From Firmicutes bacterium ADurb.Bin146 (GTDB taxonomy: Bacteria; Bacillota; Clostridia; DUPQ01): a stretch of DNA of 64,000 nucleotides. Positions 44,077 through 52,904 of this stretch are shown piece by piece (the stretch's first letter is position 1; each line of letters begins with the position of its first letter). The stretch is taken from contig MWDI01000022.1 in NCBI GenBank assembly GCA_002070475.1, forward strand, positions 62,001-126,000. The letters run 5' to 3'. The notes under the pieces are model-generated. The model was given only the letters and a program-made list of their open reading frames with translations. It was not told the origin of the DNA and made no database searches. Position numbers and translations under genes: made by a program.

Positions 44077-45393
44077 ATGGATATTAACGAACTGCAGAAG
44101 TATCTTGAAAAAATTGATTTTAATGCATTGAGCAAGGATAATGTCAAATTAAGCGAAGATGATGCTTATGTGGGAGAGTTATATAACAGTGCTATAGATA
44201 ATATCAAACAGTATAATATTGATGTTGCAAAAATCAAGCTTTCCAGAGTAGTAAAGCTAGACCCGACGTTTGAAAAAGCAAAACTGCTTCTTGATAGGAT
44301 AAATACTCTTGAGAACGATAAATCTTTAGGCGAGAAAATTGAAGAAGCCCTTGATAAAAAAGATGATAAGGACAATTATAAAGATAAAAAAACCTTTAGA
44401 GAACATGAGAGTGTCTCAAAATTATCATTTAAAGAAATATTGCAATCTATAATTAATCGCTTTAGTGCAAATAAAAAACAAACCTTTCCTGTAAAAAGAA
44501 AGGTAAGGATGAATCCTTTAACATTCATTAAAATGCAGATGGTTATAATAATTGTACTTATAGTTATCATTGTCATCCTTATTGCTATTATATTATATTT
44601 AAAGAACAAGCATGAGGATTATGTAGCAGCTCAACCTGATTTGAAAACAGAAATCACGCAGCTTACACAGGATAAATATGAACAGTCAGAACTATATCAA
44701 AGTGCTGTGTTACAATATGAAGATAGAATAAAAAAGCTTGAGGATTCGCTAAATTCCACTGGTTCTGATGTACTTGCATCAAAACAGGAGACAGATATCC
44801 TGATACAGCAAAATAAATTATATTATGCCAAATATCTTTCTCTAACTCAAAAATATGATGATGCTCTGGATATGTTAAAGCAGATAGACTTGTCTAAGGC
44901 CAGCTTTTCGCAGACTGATTATAATATGTATACAGATACAATAGTAGAATGTAAGAAAAATATTTCGATTGCACTTTATCATTCAGGAAATAAGTTATAT
45001 CAGGATTGGAAATATCGTGAAGCATATTCTAATTTTTATGAAATATGGCAGAATTACCCCGATTATGATTCTGTAAAATATTGGGAAAAAGATAACAACT
45101 ATTCGAATATCATATATGACTCAGTATATAAGATGTCAAAATGCGCATTTGAAATAGGTGAATACAATGTAGCTATACAAGGATATAGTTTCATTGAAAA
45201 CAGCCAGTCAGAGTTTGCTAATACAAATAAAGAAGGCATAATTTATCACAGTGCTAAAGCATATGCAGGTATAGAAAATTACATTAAAGCCGAGGAATTA
45301 TTCAAAAAAATAATAAATGAATATCCGCATTCTGATCTAGTAACCTATGCAAAGGAACGGCTTGTAATAGTACAACAGAAATTGGGAAGATAA
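44077..45393 (+). CDS. Membrane-anchored tetratricopeptide-like protein, function unknown
   Basis: A 438-residue protein I cannot assign to a named family. The N-terminal ~75 residues look like a TPR unit (YVGELYNSAIDNIKQYNID), then a lysine-rich linker. A single membrane helix lies around residues 150-172 (MVIIIVLIVIIVILIAIIL). After it is a coiled-coil segment (TEITQLTQDKYEQSELYQSA) and TPR-like repeats (LYYAKYLSLTQKYDDALDML; YQDWKYREAYSNFYEIW; KAEELFKKIINEYPHSDLV). The layout suggests an assembly or scaffolding role across the membrane. It sits directly between folC and a GH2 gene with no gap to folC. Confidence 0.72.
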   Translation: MDINELQKYLEKIDFNALSKDNVKLSEDDAYVGELYNSAIDNIKQYNIDVAKIKLSRVVKLDPTFEKAKLLLDRINTLENDKSLGEKIEEALDKKDDKDNYKDKKTFREHESVSKLSFKEILQSIINRFSANKKQTFPVKRKVRMNPLTFIKMQMVIIIVLIVIIVILIAIILYLKNKHEDYVAAQPDLKTEITQLTQDKYEQSELYQSAVLQYEDRIKKLEDSLNSTGSDVLASKQETDILIQQNKLYYAKYLSLTQKYDDALDMLKQIDLSKASFSQTDYNMYTDTIVECKKNISIALYHSGNKLYQDWKYREAYSNFYEIWQNYPDYDSVKYWEKDNNYSNIIYDSVYKMSKCAFEIGEYNVAIQGYSFIENSQSEFANTNKEGIIYHSAKAYAGIENYIKAEELFKKIINEYPHSDLVTYAKERLVIVQQKLGR

Positions 45394-45406
45394 CAAGAGG
45401 TGTATT

Positions 45407-48385
45407 TTGGGAACTAATGATTATTTCGCAGCAATAGCCGGTACTATGATTGAGAATAGAAAAGAATTTATGGAAAATATACAACCTGTTGTTGTACCGG
45501 ATGTTTATTTTAACGAAATGCATAATTCAAATCAAGATAATCAAGATGTCTTTATATTTAAAGAACTGACATATGATCAGGAACTAAATGCATATTATTC
45601 AGGATTGGAATCACTAAAAAGAAAATACTCCACATTTCTGACAAGAAGAAGCAAACCTGCAAAAAAAAGAGAAAGACTTTATTTTAATGAATTTGATTTC
45701 AGATTCGAAACTATTAATGATTATACTGATTTCAATAGAATCCTTGAAGGTCAAGGTAACTGGGAAAAAATCAAAATACCGCATTATCATGGTCCTACAG
45801 GAAAATGGGTTTCATATTACAGAACTGTTTTTGATTATAAAAAAGATAATTTAAATGATTATATAGTTTTTAAAGGTTCTGATTACCTTACTGAAGTATA
45901 CCTAAATGGCAGGCAGGTCTTGTCTCATGAAGGCTTTTTTTATCCTTTTGAAGGGGATATAACAAAGTATTTAAGAGAAAAAAGTAATATCTTATTAGTT
46001 AAAGTAGAAAATGACATAACGACACTGGGTGAAAATAAAAGATTTGGTAAGAAAATTTATGCTGCAACTGGTATAGGCTGGGATGATCCTGAAGAAGGAT
46101 GGCATCACTGCCCACCTGGTGGTGGTATATTTGACAAGGTATATATTGAAAAAAGAGAGGATATGTTTGTTGCAGATGCGTGTGTATTTCCCGATATTGA
46201 TAGGGAGTCGGCAGAAATAAAAATTATTCTTAATTGCACAAATCCAGATAAGAAAAATGTAAAGATAAACATTCACATAGAACCATTTAACTTTGATGAT
46301 GATTTTAGATTTAATGAATATTTTGACAAAGAAATATATGATGGTGAAAATCACTATTATTTTGATATAAAAATAAATAATCCAAAACTGTGGGATAACG
46401 ATAAACCAAATCTGTATACACTTGTTATAACAATAAATGATGGCGATGAATATGAACAGCATTTTGGTATGCGTAAGTTTCATATGGATACATCTAACAA
46501 ACCTTATGGTACGCTTTTTCTGAATAATGAAAAAACATTGCTAAGGGGAGCAAATGAGATGGGGCATCTGCAGCTATGCGTCATTAATGATGATTATAAT
46601 CAGCTTATTGAGGATATTCTAATAGCGAAATATTGTAATATGAATTACTACAGAATTACACAAAGACCTGTCCAATCAGAAATTTATGATTATTGTGATA
46701 TGCTCGGAATGATGGTCCAGGTAGATTTCCCGTTATTCGGTCAGTTGGTTAAAAGCCAGATTTATGAAGCGACAAGACAGATAGGAGAAATGGAAAAGCA
46801 TATAAGAAGGCATCCAAGTGTCATTATGGTGTCGTACATAAATGAACCAACTAATCAATTCAAAACAAATACACATCATATAAATCTTACAAGAGCAGAA
46901 ATGGAAAACTGGTTTGAAATATGCGATAGATTCATAAAACATGAGAATCCTTATAGAGTTATAAAGAGAGTTGAAGGCGATTATGATCCACCGACTTTTG
47001 AAGGATTGTCCGATTTTCACTGCTACAATATGTGGTACACGAATCATGCGATACCAATAGGAGATTTGTATAGGGGATACCTGCCTGCAATAAGAAAGGA
47101 TTGGAAAACCGGTTGTGGAGAATATGGTACTGAAGGATTAGATAATCTTGATCTTATGAAAAAAAGATATCCGACAGAATGGCTTCCGAAAAATGATGAA
47201 GACTTCTGGATACCTGATAAAATAGTTAAAGCACAGACTAATTCAATGCATGGAGACTGGTTCTATGAACAGGATAACATAAAGGACTGGATATATTTCA
47301 GTCAGCAGCATCAAGCTAAATCAGTCAGTATGATGACTTTGGCATTAAGAAGAAGGAGTGATTATGTTGTGCAGACGGCTTTGCATCTATTGATTGATGC
47401 GTATCCTTCAGGATGGATGAAAACTGTAGTCGGTGTTGATAGAAAACCTAAACCTGCATATTTCGCATTTAAAAAATCACTGATACCTTTTAAAATCAAC
47501 TTAAGATGTGATAGGTGGACTTGCTATAAAACAGATATTATTGATATAGAATGCTGGATTTTGAATGATGAACCAAAAGATTATTCAGATATATCTATTA
47601 TAGCAACACTATCTGATGATGTGGGTAATATATTTAAAACATATTCAATCAAAGCTTTTTCTAAGGGAGGCACTTCACTTCCAATAGGTAAAATACGTAT
47701 TGATACATCAAGCATTGAAGTTAAACAAAGAAAGAAACTATTTTTAAGTGTTCAGATGCAATATCAAGGAAGAACTATGGATACCGATGTTTTTTGTTTT
47801 AATCTTTTTGAAAAGGACTACAATAATATTATGGTTTATCCTCTTGGATTAATAGCAGAAGAGGTTGTAAATACAAACCCTCAATTTATTAAAACAGATT
47901 TAGAAACATCTAGTATAGTAATTATTTCTGACAAAAAATATATTTCTAAAGTATTGGAGATTAAAAAAACAAAAAATAAAAGTATAATGTTCATCTTAAA
48001 TAAGAATTTAGATGATTTTGAATTTAATGGGCATAAATATGTTATAAGCGACAAAAGAATGTGGAAAGCAACATACTGCCCTATTAATCAATCTATTTTA
48101 ACAGAATATGAATGGGATGACTTATCATTCATATACGATTCCAATTCCGATAAGATTAATTATGCTGCTGAATGTTTTATACAGTGCGAGAATCAAGAAG
48201 AAGTATATGTATTTTCTTATAAAAAACCTTCGTTTAGTGAAAGTATAAAAGGAAGTAAAGAAAAAAGACCTATACTGATGCTTAATAAAGACGGTATTTT
48301 CACAACATTAAATTTAATAGGAAGAACAGGATTTAATCCGATTATAGATAAATTGTTATATGATGTAACGAGGAAACTGTTATGA
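45407..48385 (+). CDS. Glycoside hydrolase family 2 protein (beta-galactosidase/beta-glucuronidase-like)
   Basis: A 992-residue intracellular protein (no signal). The GH2 order is visible: a sugar-binding jelly roll (GQGNWEKIKIPHYHG, VYLNGRQVLSHEGFFYPFEGD), an Ig-like domain, and a TIM barrel starting near LLRGANEMGHLQ. The acid/base Glu is in VSYINEPTNQF (~481) and the nucleophile in GCGEYGTEG (~571). C-terminal beta domains follow. The first ~70 residues have no clear GH2 match. The TTG at 45407 is the start because AGAGGTG lies 6 bases upstream. Substrate is not identifiable. Confidence 0.85.
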   Translation: MGTNDYFAAIAGTMIENRKEFMENIQPVVVPDVYFNEMHNSNQDNQDVFIFKELTYDQELNAYYSGLESLKRKYSTFLTRRSKPAKKRERLYFNEFDFRFETINDYTDFNRILEGQGNWEKIKIPHYHGPTGKWVSYYRTVFDYKKDNLNDYIVFKGSDYLTEVYLNGRQVLSHEGFFYPFEGDITKYLREKSNILLVKVENDITTLGENKRFGKKIYAATGIGWDDPEEGWHHCPPGGGIFDKVYIEKREDMFVADACVFPDIDRESAEIKIILNCTNPDKKNVKINIHIEPFNFDDDFRFNEYFDKEIYDGENHYYFDIKINNPKLWDNDKPNLYTLVITINDGDEYEQHFGMRKFHMDTSNKPYGTLFLNNEKTLLRGANEMGHLQLCVINDDYNQLIEDILIAKYCNMNYYRITQRPVQSEIYDYCDMLGMMVQVDFPLFGQLVKSQIYEATRQIGEMEKHIRRHPSVIMVSYINEPTNQFKTNTHHINLTRAEMENWFEICDRFIKHENPYRVIKRVEGDYDPPTFEGLSDFHCYNMWYTNHAIPIGDLYRGYLPAIRKDWKTGCGEYGTEGLDNLDLMKKRYPTEWLPKNDEDFWIPDKIVKAQTNSMHGDWFYEQDNIKDWIYFSQQHQAKSVSMMTLALRRRSDYVVQTALHLLIDAYPSGWMKTVVGVDRKPKPAYFAFKKSLIPFKINLRCDRWTCYKTDIIDIECWILNDEPKDYSDISIIATLSDDVGNIFKTYSIKAFSKGGTSLPIGKIRIDTSSIEVKQRKKLFLSVQMQYQGRTMDTDVFCFNLFEKDYNNIMVYPLGLIAEEVVNTNPQFIKTDLETSSIVIISDKKYISKVLEIKKTKNKSIMFILNKNLDDFEFNGHKYVISDKRMWKATYCPINQSILTEYEWDDLSFIYDSNSDKINYAAECFIQCENQEEVYVFSYKKPSFSESIKGSKEKRPILMLNKDGIFTTLNLIGRTGFNPIIDKLLYDVTRKLL

Positions 48386-49077
48386 GAGTCGCTATTAGAA
48401 TAATGGCTATTATATTTGCCATTTTACTATGTTTTGTTTTTTTGTTAAGCGCCATACGTTATGTTGCATTCAATCAGGATATATACAGAAGAATACAAGT
48501 CAAACACAAAATTGCGGACTTTGTCCTTATGTCTCAAGAATCACTAGATAGTATAACAAATAGTCTTATACTATACATGAAAGGTGACCGGCAAGATCTT
48601 GTAATATATGATAAACAAGATGGAGTTAAAAGAGAAATATTTAATGAACGAGAAAAAATGCATATGGAGGATGTTCAAAACCTTTTCAAACTTTCCGAAT
48701 GGGTACTATTAATTACGATATGCCTACTCTCGATAATTCTTATTGCTGGATTCTTAATTGATATGGATATAATGAAGTCTATTTTCTTAAAAACTGTTGT
48801 AATTACTATGATAATTACTGTTTTATTTTTTATAATGATTATTTTCTATATGATTGTGGATTTCTACAATTTCTGGATATTCTTCCACGAACTAGTCTTT
48901 ACCAATGATTTATATTTTTTGGACCCATACACAGATCTTCTTATAAATATAATGCCGATGGAGTTTTTTGTATCTATATGCTTTAATATCAGCTTGTACT
49001 TCGGGTTGTTATTTTTAGGTACATTTGTTATGATGATATTTACAAAACTAATGAGGAAGGTGATAAAGAATGGATAG
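48382..49077 (+). CDS. DUF1461/TIGR01906-type integral membrane protein
   Basis: A 231-residue hydrophobic protein with four to five membrane segments. The C-terminal FTNDLYFLDPYTDLLINIMP followed by FFVSICFNISLYFG matches the F-x-ND-x-W/Y-x-LDP-x-TD-x-LI signature of the uncharacterised family of low-GC Gram-positive membrane proteins. The EKMHMEDVQNLF segment between the extracytoplasmic loop and helix 2 also fits. It overlaps the GH2 gene by 4 bases and the kinase gene by 8. Function unknown. Confidence 0.8.
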   Translation: MRVAIRIMAIIFAILLCFVFLLSAIRYVAFNQDIYRRIQVKHKIADFVLMSQESLDSITNSLILYMKGDRQDLVIYDKQDGVKREIFNEREKMHMEDVQNLFKLSEWVLLITICLLSIILIAGFLIDMDIMKSIFLKTVVITMIITVLFFIMIIFYMIVDFYNFWIFFHELVFTNDLYFLDPYTDLLINIMPMEFFVSICFNISLYFGLLFLGTFVMMIFTKLMRKVIKNG

Positions 49078-50557
49078 GATATTCAACCGCAAAATTGATA
49101 TAACTACCATACAAGGTATTCGTACTTATCGAAATACACTGCAGCTTATTTTACTTAAGGTACTTCATGATATGTTTCCGCATAGAAAGGTTAAAATAGA
49201 ATATTCAATCAACAAAGGGTGTTATTGTAATATTGAAAATGTGAAAATAACAAAAGAACACATTGAATCTATTAAAAGACGTGTACAGGACTATATTGAC
49301 AAGGATGTAGAGATAAAAGAAATATATTGCACAAGACAAAAAGCTATTGAACTTCTAAAAGAACATAAAATTTTTGATATTGCTGAAGCATTAGAATATG
49401 TCAACAATTCAAAAGTTCTCATATACGATTTGGATGGATTTTTATCAGTATTTTATTCGGAAGTAGCACAAAGAACATCATATGTAGATTTATTTGACAT
49501 CAAACCTTATGAGCCAGGTTTTATTTTCTTTTATCCTACACGGCACAAGCCTTATGAGCTTCCTTTATATACTGAACAGAATAAGCTTGCTTCCGTTTTT
49601 GGAGAGTTTAACAGATGGGGGGAAATACTTGGTATACCTGATGTAAAAAGCTTGAATAAGATAGTCAGAGATGGTTCAATTAATGATATAATTCTAGCTT
49701 CAGAAGCTCTTCAGGATATAAAACTTGGCGAGATATCACAAGAAATCTGCGACAAGCATATGAAATTTATTATGATTGCAGGCCCCTCAAGCAGCGGTAA
49801 GACCACTTTTGCTAACAGGCTCAGAATACATCTGATAGTTCACGGGATTAATGCAAGGATAATTTCACTTGATGATTATTATCGTAACCGAGCGGATATG
49901 GTGCCTGATGCTTCTGGAAAAGTCGATCTTGAAACAATAGATGCGTTGGATATCAAAATGTTTCAAAATAATATGAACGAGCTTTCAACGAAAGGGAAAA
50001 CATTAATTCCTTCATTTGATTTCACCACTGCTACAAGACGTGCAGAATTGGTACCTATTTCTTTACATGAATCAGAAGTTCTGATTATTGAAGGTATTCA
50101 CGGATTAAATCCCTTAATGACTAAAGGAATAAATGAAGAATTTATATATAAAATTTATATAAGCGCGTTAACGACTATAAATATTGATAACCATAATAGA
50201 TTTTCTACAACAGACACAAGATTAATAAGAAGGATATCAAGAGACTACCATTACAGAAATTCCTCTGCTTCTCATACTCTTAATATGTGGGAATCAGTAA
50301 GATCAGGTGAAGATAAATATATTTTCCCATTCCAAGAAGAGGCTGATGTAATATTCAATAGTGCTCTTATATATGAACATGGTCTATTTCGAAGTATTGC
50401 AGAACCAATTCTAAGAAAGATAAAAAAAGAGGACCCTGTATATTGCGAATCTAAACGATTACTGGATATTCTTTCAGCATTCGAAAAAATTGATGCTTTT
50501 GCAGTACCGCCCAGTTCGATTATAAGGGAGTTTATAGGCGGTTCCTGCTTCCATTAA
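49070..50557 (+). CDS. Uridine kinase-like nucleoside kinase with ThrRS-type N-terminal domain
   Basis: A 495-residue two-part protein. Residues ~1-200 resemble the N2 (editing-domain-like) segment of threonyl-tRNA synthetase (TLQLILLKVLHDMFPHRKVKI, KITKEHIESIKRRVQDYI, QKAIELLKEHKIFDI), but the histidine usually in H-x-x-x-H is not evident and no TGS domain precedes it. The C-terminal half is a P-loop kinase of the uridine kinase/phosphoribulokinase group: GPSSSGKTTFANRL (Walker A ~238), ISLDDYYRNR, and VLIIEGIHGLNP. It would phosphorylate a nucleoside or related compound. The fusion is seen in other Firmicutes. Confidence 0.85.
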   Translation: MDRIFNRKIDITTIQGIRTYRNTLQLILLKVLHDMFPHRKVKIEYSINKGCYCNIENVKITKEHIESIKRRVQDYIDKDVEIKEIYCTRQKAIELLKEHKIFDIAEALEYVNNSKVLIYDLDGFLSVFYSEVAQRTSYVDLFDIKPYEPGFIFFYPTRHKPYELPLYTEQNKLASVFGEFNRWGEILGIPDVKSLNKIVRDGSINDIILASEALQDIKLGEISQEICDKHMKFIMIAGPSSSGKTTFANRLRIHLIVHGINARIISLDDYYRNRADMVPDASGKVDLETIDALDIKMFQNNMNELSTKGKTLIPSFDFTTATRRAELVPISLHESEVLIIEGIHGLNPLMTKGINEEFIYKIYISALTTINIDNHNRFSTTDTRLIRRISRDYHYRNSSASHTLNMWESVRSGEDKYIFPFQEEADVIFNSALIYEHGLFRSIAEPILRKIKKEDPVYCESKRLLDILSAFEKIDAFAVPPSSIIREFIGGSCFH

Positions 50558-50938
50558 TTAATACTTTGCAATACACTCGATTTCTATAAGTGCATCTTTT
50601 GGTAGTTTTGATACTTCCACCGTTGATCGAGCAGGGTAATCACAAGTAAAATATTCTGCATAAACTGAATTTACTTTTGGAAAATCATTCATATCTTTAA
50701 TGAATATAGTAGTTTTGACAATGTCATTCAAGCTTAGACCTGCTCCATCTAATAAAACCGATATATTCTTCAAAGTCATATGGGTTTGTTTTTCAATTCC
50801 TCCATCAACAATCTTACCTGTTTCTACATCAATAGGGAGATTTCCAGATACAAATAGTAAGTCATTAGCTTTGACTGCCTGGGAATAAGGACCTATAGCT
50901 TCAGGACATCCGGTTACTTTAATAATTTGTTTTTTCAT
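50558..50938 (-). CDS. RidA-family enamine/imine deaminase
   Basis: A 126-residue trimeric YjgF/YER057c family protein that hydrolyses reactive 2-aminoacrylate-type enamines. Family motifs: PEAIGPYSQAVKANDLLFVSG, GGIEKQTHMTLKNI, and DYPARSTVEVSKLPKDALIEIECIA with the key Arg in PARS. GGAAGTG lies before the ATG at 50938. It ends one base from the nucleoside kinase gene, which runs convergently. Confidence 0.93.
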   Translation of the reverse strand: MKKQIIKVTGCPEAIGPYSQAVKANDLLFVSGNLPIDVETGKIVDGGIEKQTHMTLKNISVLLDGAGLSLNDIVKTTIFIKDMNDFPKVNSVYAEYFTCDYPARSTVEVSKLPKDALIEIECIAKY

Positions 50939-51024
50939 AATTTCACTTCCTTCATAATTTTGCTTAAAAACATTATTAATATTTTATCATTTATAATGAA
51001 GCAGTAAAAGGATATAATTGATAT

Positions 51025-52125
51025 ATGGATATTTTTACTGATATAAGACAACAAGATATACTGATGGCATCTTTTGGGAAACCGACTGGGGAAATGGATA
51101 AAGCTAGGATAAGGAAAGTAAATGATATTTTTCAATTAGAATATTTTGTTAAAAATAAGGCATTCCACATTAATTTACATCCAAATGATATTATCGGGCA
51201 GATTAAAAGTCTGGTTACGGATACTTTTAAGGAATGTATTATATACACTGATGAAAATGATATCGTAATATTCAGAAACAAAAAAAATGATTTGAGAATT
51301 AAAAGGCATAAACCTACAAAGCATGTTGTAAATACAACTCATAACAAATCAAAAAATTACCTCATAAAAGATGGAACAGATGCAAAATTCCTTTATGATC
51401 TTGGGATATGTGACCTTAACGGCGTTGTCACTGATAAAGGGAGCAAAAAATTTATACAGATAAACAGATTTATACAGATTTTTGACCATGCATTTGCAAA
51501 GATGCAGTTTAATAGTAATGAATTAAAAGTTGTTGATTTCTGTTGCGGAAAAGGTTATCTAACTTTTGCATTACATCATTATTTGAAGAATATAAAGAAT
51601 CTTAATACTAAAGTTACAGGTATAGATTTAAAGTATGATGTTATAGGTGATTTAAACCGAATATCTGAAAAGTATGAAATTAAAGATTTGGAGTTTGTAA
51701 GCGGTGATATAAAAGCATATGATGAACCCTTAGATATTGCGATAGGTCTTCATGCATGCGACGTAGCTACTGATATATTTTTAAGCAGTGCTGTAAGAAA
51801 TAAAGCAAGGTTAATAATATCTGTCCCTTGCTGCCAGCATCAGTTATTCAAACAAATTAGTAATGAAGGCTTAAAGCCATTGCTATCATATGGTCTTCAA
51901 AAAGACAGATTTACCGAAATGCTGACAAATACCTTGCGTGTATTGGCTTTAAAATCAAAAGGTTATAGTGTTGATTTGGTAGAATTCGCGCCTATTGAAC
52001 ATACTATGAAGAATGTTCTCATAAGAGCTACATATACCGGAATAAAAGATAAAGAATCTGTATCAGAGTATTACAGATTAAAAACAATGTTTAATATATT
52101 AGATTTTGAAGGGGATACCATATGA
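51025..52125 (+). CDS. Class I SAM methyltransferase, Methyltransf_32-like
   Basis: A 366-residue protein. The C-terminal half is a Rossmann methyltransferase: motif I VVDFCCGKGYLTFALHHYL, the acidic VTGIDLKYDV strand end, AIGLHACDVATDIFL and VPCCQHQLFKQI. The H-A-C-D and PCC motifs match the Methyltransf_32 type (as in METTL25/Trm13-like proteins), whose substrates are tRNA or unknown. The N-terminal ~110 residues form an unassigned domain. TATAAT-like elements at 50992-50997 and 51013-51018 lie in the upstream gap, without a well-spaced -35. It overlaps the next gene by 4 bases. Confidence 0.8.
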   Translation: MDIFTDIRQQDILMASFGKPTGEMDKARIRKVNDIFQLEYFVKNKAFHINLHPNDIIGQIKSLVTDTFKECIIYTDENDIVIFRNKKNDLRIKRHKPTKHVVNTTHNKSKNYLIKDGTDAKFLYDLGICDLNGVVTDKGSKKFIQINRFIQIFDHAFAKMQFNSNELKVVDFCCGKGYLTFALHHYLKNIKNLNTKVTGIDLKYDVIGDLNRISEKYEIKDLEFVSGDIKAYDEPLDIAIGLHACDVATDIFLSSAVRNKARLIISVPCCQHQLFKQISNEGLKPLLSYGLQKDRFTEMLTNTLRVLALKSKGYSVDLVEFAPIEHTMKNVLIRATYTGIKDKESVSEYYRLKTMFNILDFEGDTI

Positions 52126-52904
52126 GATGTCTTGTGTGTTATTTTTCTCCAACTGGAAACACATATAAGAAATGCAAAGAAATAATTGATGTATTAAAGA
52201 ATCAAAACCATGATGTAAATATGATTAATGCTACAAAAAGAGAAATCAGAGTAAAAAATAATATTGAAAATGTTATTTATGATGTATTAATTGTTGCATT
52301 TCCAGTATATTCACAAAGAGTTCCAAATGTATTTGCTGAGTATCTAAAAAAAATTGAGATAAATTGCAGAAAGGCAATTATAATTTCCACTTACGGGTCT
52401 GTAACTTCTGGAAATGCTTTAGCACAGGCAGCAAGGATTTTGAAGTGTAAGGGTATATTTACATATGGTGCTATTGCTATACCTACAGAACATTCATATA
52501 AAAGCGTGTTTAAGATAAAGATCAGCCCTTATAGTTATTCAGATGAGCTAAGGAAATTTATTAATGATGCCATTTTAAATATTTATAACAGTAAAACTGT
52601 TAGTTTGAAAAGCAAGTTTGTTATCAGTATGTTTTTAAACCAACAGTTAATAAGCAATATAACATTAAAATTACCTAAGGTAAATATAAAAAAATGCGTA
52701 AGATGCAAAAAATGTATTTTTTCTTGTCCTATGGATGCAATTGATAGAAATTTAAACATAACAACAGATAAATGTATAAGGTGTGCTGCATGTGTGATTG
52801 TATGCGAATATGGAGCAAGAGAATGTATCATCAAGAATTCTATATCAAGAAAAATTATATCTAAAAGTATTCATGGAAATAAAAAATTAGTAATCTTTAC
52901 TTAA
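52122..52904 (+). CDS. EFR1-family flavodoxin/ferredoxin fusion protein
   Basis: A 260-residue electron carrier with an N-terminal flavodoxin-like fold (FSPTGNTYKKCKEIID phosphate loop; STYGSVTSGNALAQAARIL) and a C-terminal pair of [4Fe-4S] motifs, CVRCKKCIFSCPMDAI and CIRCAACVIVCEYGAREC. Such proteins transfer electrons between ferredoxin and flavin partners in anaerobes. It is translationally coupled to the methyltransferase (ATGA) and overlaps the 3' end of the PP-loop gene by 8 bases on the opposite strand. Confidence 0.88.
   Translation: MRCLVCYFSPTGNTYKKCKEIIDVLKNQNHDVNMINATKREIRVKNNIENVIYDVLIVAFPVYSQRVPNVFAEYLKKIEINCRKAIIISTYGSVTSGNALAQAARILKCKGIFTYGAIAIPTEHSYKSVFKIKISPYSYSDELRKFINDAILNIYNSKTVSLKSKFVISMFLNQQLISNITLKLPKVNIKKCVRCKKCIFSCPMDAIDRNLNITTDKCIRCAACVIVCEYGARECIIKNSISRKIISKSIHGNKKLVIFT

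Noticed and set aside
45995..46483. 162-codon minus-strand frame rich in I, F and Y inside the GH2 gene
   Set aside because: Low-complexity antisense translation that only mimics a membrane protein.
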